A stretch of DNA of 8,448 nt, taken from contig JAJQFX010000181.1 in the NCBI GenBank assembly GCA_021200895.1, positions 1 through 8,448 on the forward strand, in the 5' to 3' direction. This DNA comes from Clostridiales bacterium (GTDB taxonomy: Bacteria > Bacillota > Clostridia > Oscillospirales > Oscillospiraceae). Positions within the stretch are counted from its first letter, which is position 1. Each line of letters begins with the position of its first letter. The notes under the pieces are model-generated. The model saw nothing but the letters and a program-made list of their open reading frames with translations. It ran no database searches and was not told where the DNA came from. This document shows positions 6,100-8,448 of this stretch, piece after piece. The position numbers and the translations under genes were made by a program.

Positions 6100-6630
6100 T
6101 CAGCAGGTCAGCACCACCCAGGCGTCCGCCAGGGCCGGGTCATTGAACAGCGTCCCCCTGGGCGGGCACAGCGTAAAGGCCAGCAGCAGCGCCACAAACA
6201 GGACCGTCAGCCCCACGGCGACGGGTGCCAGCTCCCGGCGGTCCGGCAGCCACTCCGCCAGCAGGAAGGCCGTCACAATGCCCGCCGCGTAAATCAGCAC
6301 ATCCATCACCGGCAGGCTGCCCCCCAGGGCGACGTGCCAGACCCAGCCCAGGGCGAGCACCAGCGCTGTGGCGCACAGGGCGGCCAGCAGCCAGCGGCCG
6401 CAGCGCCGCCGTCCGTCCCGCAGACCCAGCACCAGCAGCAGCGGCCAGAAGACGATTTTGCCATGCTCCCAGATGCTCTCGTTCACCGGCGCGAAAAACT
6501 CCGTCACGATGCTTGGCCAGACCTGAAAGGCAAAGTGCAGCCCGACCCCCAGCAGCGCGGTCAGCGCCATCAGCTTCCAGTCCCGCGTCAGCAGGTCATA
6601 CCAATCCAGTTTTCCATGTTCTTCCACCAT
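6100..6630 (-). CDS. Multi-pass membrane protein, DUF6512-like
   Basis: A 176-aa hydrophobic protein of unknown function. About five membrane segments can be drawn (roughly 19-36, 55-70, 78-100, 107-127, 134-153), with an Arg-rich turn (RDGRRR, 71-76) probably on the cytoplasmic side. Two motifs recall the DUF6512 family of Bacillota: VNESIWEHGK (49-58) and FTLCPPRGTLFNDP (152-165). I assign the family from memory of these motifs, so treat it as likely rather than proven. The last residues (AWVVLTC) differ from what I would expect for the family. The ATG at 6630 has AAGGGG (6643-6638) about 7 nt upstream. Its promoter is not clear: the minus strand of the 6640-6780 gap shows no good -35/-10 pair. 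No terminator separates it from the hypA promoter, so some transcripts may continue into hypAB. Confidence 0.75.
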   Translation of the reverse strand: MVEEHGKLDWYDLLTRDWKLMALTALLGVGLHFAFQVWPSIVTEFFAPVNESIWEHGKIVFWPLLLVLGLRDGRRRCGRWLLAALCATALVLALGWVWHVALGGSLPVMDVLIYAAGIVTAFLLAEWLPDRRELAPVAVGLTVLFVALLLAFTLCPPRGTLFNDPALADAWVVLTC

Positions 6631-6684
6631 ACGCCCACCCCTTCCTCAGATACCAAAGCCTATGCGCGGGCGGCGGAGATATGA

Positions 6685-6699
6685 CGGCGGCTGCCGCCG
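6685..6699. repeat. GC-rich dyad CGGCGGC-T-GCCGCCG
   Basis: Perfect 7-bp arms around one central base, in the gap between the divergent DUF6512-like gene and tRNA-Leu. It would fold in the leader of the membrane-protein mRNA. GGGAATTTTCGCC follows it, loosely like the core of the 30-bp palindrome at 4888. GC-rich dyads this short are common in such DNA. Confidence 0.4.
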
Positions 6700-6730
6700 G
6701 GAATTTTCGCCGCGCCTGGCGATAAAATGG

Positions 6731-6759
6731 TTGACAAATTAGCATAATTGGTATACAAT
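6731..6759 (+). promoter_or_regulatory. Strong sigma-A promoter for tRNA-Leu
   Basis: A perfect TTGACA (6731-6736) and a TACAAT (6754-6759) are 17 bp apart. The spacer holds the small dyad AATTA-GCA-TAATT (6737-6749). The predicted start is near 6766, so the primary transcript would carry about 17 nt before the mature tRNA. It is the best promoter in the window and the only one visible upstream of both the tRNA and the SpoU-type methyltransferase gene. Confidence 0.9.
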
Positions 6760-6782
6760 GCTTTATGTTGGTTTTAAGGTAT

Positions 6783-6869
6783 GCGGGTGTGCTGGAATTG
6801 GTAGACTGGCAAGCTTGAGGTGCTTGTGCGTGAATGCGCGTGTGGGTTCGAGTCCCATCGCCCGCACCA
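6783..6869 (+). tRNA. tRNA-Leu, anticodon GAG
   Basis: An 87-nt class II tRNA with genomically encoded CCA (6867-6869). The acceptor GCGGGTG (6783-6789) pairs with CGCCCGC (6859-6865), with one G-U. The anticodon stem CAAGC/GCTTG encloses TTGAGGT, giving GAG at 6817-6819, which reads CUC and CUU. The long variable arm GCGT/GCGC (6828-6831 with 6836-6839) and the T arm with TTCGAGT confirm a leucine tRNA. In the D stem, C10-G25 and G12-C23 pair, but positions 11 and 24 are both T (6793, 6807), an unusual mismatch. The gene is followed at once by an intrinsic terminator. Confidence 0.97.
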
Positions 6870-6872
6870 ACC

Positions 6873-6909
6873 ATCGGAGCAAGTGGGAAAACACTTGCTC
6901 CGATTTTTT
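6873..6909 (+). terminator. Strong intrinsic terminator after tRNA-Leu
   Basis: A perfect 13-bp stem, ATCGGAGCAAGTG (6873-6885) with CACTTGCTCCGAT (6892-6904), closes a GGAAAA loop and is followed by a run of T to 6909. It starts 3 nt after the tRNA CCA and ends only 20 nt before the start codon of the SpoU-type gene, leaving no room for a separate promoter after it. Confidence 0.95.
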
Positions 6910-6929
6910 CATCCGGGAAGGAGGCTCCC

Positions 6930-7745
6930 ATGGCGAACATCATAACGCTCACCGACCTCTCCGCCCCGGAGCTGGAGGTCTACGCCGGGCTGACGGAGGC
7001 GCAGCTCCGCAGCCGCCGGGAGCCGGAGAAGGGCATCTTCATCGCGGAAAGCCCCAAGGTCATCGGCTACGCCCTGGACGCCGGGTGCGTCCCCCTCTCG
7101 CTGCTCATGGAGGAGCGGCAAATCGAGGGAGCGGCCCGGGGCATCCTCGCCCGGTGCGGGGACGTACCCGTCTACACCGCCGAGCGCGACCTGCTGGCCC
7201 AGCTCACCGGCTTCGCCCTGACTCGGGGTGTCCTGTGCGCCATGCGCCGTCCTCCGCTGCCCCACCCGGAGGACGTGTGCCGGGAGGCCCGCAGAGTTGC
7301 CGTGCTGGACGGCATTGTAGACCCCACCAACGTGGGGGCCATCTTCCGCTCCGCCGCCGCGTTGAACATGGACGCCGTGCTGGTGACAGCCTCCTGCTGT
7401 GACCCGCTGTACCGGCGGGCGGTGCGGGTCAGCATGGGTGGGGTCTTTCAAATCCCCTGGACGCGGCTGACCGGGGACGCCGGGCAGTGGCTCCCCCAGC
7501 TGCGGGCGCTGGGCTTCAAAACCGCGGCTATGGCGCTGACAGAGCGCTCCGTCTCCATTGAAGACCAACGGCTGATGGCAGAGGACAGGCTGGCCATCGT
7601 GCTGGGGACGGAGGGCAGCGGCCTGCCCCAGGCCACCATCGACGGCTGCGATTACACCGTCCGCATCCCTATGGGGCATAGCGTGGACTCGCTGAATGTG
7701 GCGGCGGCCAGCGCCGTGGCCTTCTGGCAGCTGCGGGCGCGGTGA
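6930..7745 (+). CDS. TrmH/SpoU-family RNA methyltransferase (SPOUT fold)
   Basis: Probable 2'-O-ribose methyltransferase of rRNA or tRNA, using SAM bound in a trefoil knot. The 271-aa protein has an N-terminal substrate-binding part (about 20-105, with FIAESPKVIGYAL at 37-49). The SPOUT domain has motif 1 DPTNVGAIFRSAAA (131-144, with Asn134 and Arg140), motif 2 LGTEGSGLP (225-233) and motif 3 IPMGHSVDSLNVAAASAVAF (246-265). All three match the SpoU pattern, but the exact target nucleotide cannot be read from it. The ATG at 6930 has AAGGAGG (6918-6924) 5 nt upstream. An open frame extends back to 6834 but would overlap the tRNA. The gene follows the tRNA terminator so closely that expression appears to need read-through. 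greA follows 110 bp later under its own promoter. Confidence 0.92.
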   Translation: MANIITLTDLSAPELEVYAGLTEAQLRSRREPEKGIFIAESPKVIGYALDAGCVPLSLLMEERQIEGAARGILARCGDVPVYTAERDLLAQLTGFALTRGVLCAMRRPPLPHPEDVCREARRVAVLDGIVDPTNVGAIFRSAAALNMDAVLVTASCCDPLYRRAVRVSMGGVFQIPWTRLTGDAGQWLPQLRALGFKTAAMALTERSVSIEDQRLMAEDRLAIVLGTEGSGLPQATIDGCDYTVRIPMGHSVDSLNVAAASAVAFWQLRAR

Positions 7746-7769
7746 GGGCGCGTGAAACGCCGACAAAAC

Positions 7770-7789
7770 GCTTCCCCTTTTCGGGAAGC
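7770..7789 (+). other. Hairpin between the SpoU-type gene and the greA promoter
   Basis: GCTTCCC (7770-7776) pairs with GGGAAGC (7783-7789) around CTTTTC, 24 nt after the upstream stop codon. TGTGG follows, not a U-run, so it is a poor intrinsic terminator. It might protect the 3' end of the upstream mRNA. It lies where the -35 region of greA would be. Confidence 0.4.
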
Positions 7790-7791
7790 TG

Positions 7792-7800
7792 TGGTATACT
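7792..7800 (+). promoter_or_regulatory. Extended -10 promoter of greA
   Basis: TGG followed by TATACT (7795-7800) is a good extended -10 element. At 17 bp upstream the sequence is TTCCCC, a poor -35, so this promoter would rely on TGn. The predicted start is near 7807, giving a leader of about 49 nt. Confidence 0.65.
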
Positions 7801-7806
7801 AAACCG

Positions 7807-7826
7807 GCGGAGCGAAATCGCTCCGC
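7807..7826 (+). promoter_or_regulatory. 5'-terminal hairpin in the greA leader
   Basis: GCGGAGCG (7807-7814) pairs perfectly with CGCTCCGC (7819-7826) around the loop AAAT. The stem begins at or next to the predicted transcription start. A hairpin at the very 5' end is known to shield some bacterial mRNAs from 5'-end-dependent decay; that role here is inference. It is not followed by U residues, so it is not a terminator. Confidence 0.5.
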
Positions 7827-7855
7827 AGTTCCTATGGAAAGGTGAGGGAATCCCC

Positions 7856-8359
7856 ATGCACGATAAATTGACCCGCCAGGATGTCCAGAAAATGCAGGAA
7901 GAGCTGGATTACCGCCGCATCACCAAGCGCCCGGAGCTGCTGGAGGCGGTGAAGGTGGCCCGCGGCTTTGGCGACCTGAGCGAAAACTTCGAGTATTCCG
8001 CCGCGAAGAAGGAGAAAAACGCCAACGAGAGCCGCATCCGCTACCTGGAGCGGATGATCGAGACCGCCGTTATCATCGAGGATCACTCCGGAGAGGACGA
8101 AATCGGCCTGTACGACAAGGTGGTGGTGTACTGTGAGGACATCGACGAGGAGGAGACCTACCAAATCGTCACCACCATGCGGGAGGACGCCCTCCGTGGG
8201 CTCATCAGCCGGGAGTCGCCGGTGGGGAAGGCGCTGCTGGGCCACAGGGCCGGGGACACCGTGAAGGTCACGGCGGACAACGGCTACTCCTATGAAATGC
8301 AGATCCGCAGCGTGGAAAAGGGGCAGGACGACGGCTCCATCCCCATCGCCAGCTTCTGA
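7856..8359 (+). CDS. greA: Transcription elongation factor GreA
   Basis: GreA enters the secondary channel of RNA polymerase and stimulates cleavage of backtracked RNA, freeing stalled complexes. The 167-aa protein has the N-terminal coiled coil (about 1-75), whose tip GDLSENFEY (39-47) carries the acidic residues Asp40 and Glu43 that help hold the catalytic metal. The C-terminal FKBP-like domain (about 82-158) has SPVGKALLGHRAGD (121-134) and VTADNGYSYEMQI (138-150). It is slightly longer than the usual GreA of about 158 aa because of the tail GQDDGSIPIASF. The ATG at 7856 follows AAAGGTGAGG (7838-7847) at 8 nt, which pairs with the 3' part of the anti-Shine-Dalgarno sequence. An open frame upstream to 7742 would cross the promoter and hairpin. 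T-rich sequence follows the stop, without a clear hairpin. Confidence 0.96.
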   Translation: MHDKLTRQDVQKMQEELDYRRITKRPELLEAVKVARGFGDLSENFEYSAAKKEKNANESRIRYLERMIETAVIIEDHSGEDEIGLYDKVVVYCEDIDEEETYQIVTTMREDALRGLISRESPVGKALLGHRAGDTVKVTADNGYSYEMQIRSVEKGQDDGSIPIASF

Positions 8360-8381
8360 GGGCAGGGTACGCTTTTTCGAT

Positions 8382-8410
8382 TTTTTTGCGTTTCGTGTAT
8401 GTGCTAAAAT
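8382..8410 (+). promoter_or_regulatory. Probable promoter for a gene beyond the right edge
   Basis: TGC followed by TAAAAT (8405-8410) is an extended -10; 17 bp upstream lies TTTTTT (8382-8387), a weak -35 within a T-rich stretch. The remaining 38 bases hold no start codon with a good ribosome binding site. The T-rich run may instead belong to the end of greA. Confidence 0.45.
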
Positions 8411-8448
8411 GATATGACCCCTCTCCCCCGAATAAAAAGTAGAGAAGT

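Noticed and set aside
6640..6780. Divergent promoter for the DUF6512-like gene
   Set aside because: Several AT-rich hexamers exist on the minus strand, but none forms a -35/-10 pair with acceptable spacing.
6834..6929. Longer N-terminus for the SpoU-type methyltransferase
   Set aside because: The extension overlaps tRNA-Leu and its terminator; the ATG at 6930 has a near-perfect Shine-Dalgarno sequence.
6850..6930. Integration (att) site at the 3' end of tRNA-Leu
   Set aside because: No integrase, no direct repeat of the tRNA 3' end, and only core genes follow; the repeat after the tRNA is the terminator stem.
6596..6952. Minus-strand 118-codon open frame over the tRNA region
   Set aside because: It runs antisense through the tRNA and terminator and overlaps the start of the DUF6512-like gene; no coding signal.
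7770..7789. Intrinsic terminator for the SpoU-type gene
   Set aside because: The stem is clear, but no U-run follows it, so termination is not supported.

Overview
The window looks like chromosomal core sequence from a GC-rich, anaerobic member of the Bacillota (Clostridia, probably the Oscillospiraceae neighbourhood). That placement is inference. It rests on the tandem EcfA1/EcfA2 ATPases, the dprA-topA gene order, strong Shine-Dalgarno sequences, sigma-A promoters of TTGACx-17-TACAAT type, HypA/HypB, and a DUF6512-like membrane protein. No mobile element, integrase, CRISPR array or rRNA gene is visible.

Layout. Everything from 1 to about 6630 reads on the minus strand. In transcription order it begins with a DUF6512-like membrane protein (6630-6100). 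Next comes a hypA-hypB unit with its own promoter (6082-6054), overlapping genes (5989-4984) and a hairpin terminator (4972-4931). A 186-bp regulatory gap follows, with a perfect 30-bp palindrome, a small AT-rich dyad and a near-consensus promoter (4855-4827). That promoter should drive a long operon: a class I SAM methyltransferase of the RlmI/K-like group, ecfA1, ecfA2, dprA and topA. topA runs off the left edge of the window. From about 6731 the genes read on the plus strand: a promoter, tRNA-Leu(GAG), a strong terminator, a TrmH/SpoU-family RNA methyltransferase, then greA with its own extended -10 promoter. Another promoter-like sequence at the right edge probably serves the next gene.

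How the genes fit together. Most are information-processing genes: DNA topology (TopA), handling of single-stranded DNA (DprA), RNA modification (two methyltransferases), transcript cleavage (GreA) and decoding (tRNA-Leu). EcfA1/EcfA2 form the ATPase pair that powers energy-coupling-factor vitamin and metal importers, but the membrane partner EcfT is not beside them. HypA/HypB deliver nickel to [NiFe] hydrogenase or another nickel enzyme, and no hydrogenase or other hyp gene is in view.

I did not find a clearly new biological system. The observations most worth a second look are the 30-bp perfect palindrome, the tRNA-Leu whose terminator stands between the only visible promoter and an RNA methyltransferase gene, the U11-U24 mismatch in that tRNA, the stand-alone hypAB unit whose HypB carries HKYD in place of NKxD, the missing ecfT, and a DprA that diverges at a core motif.
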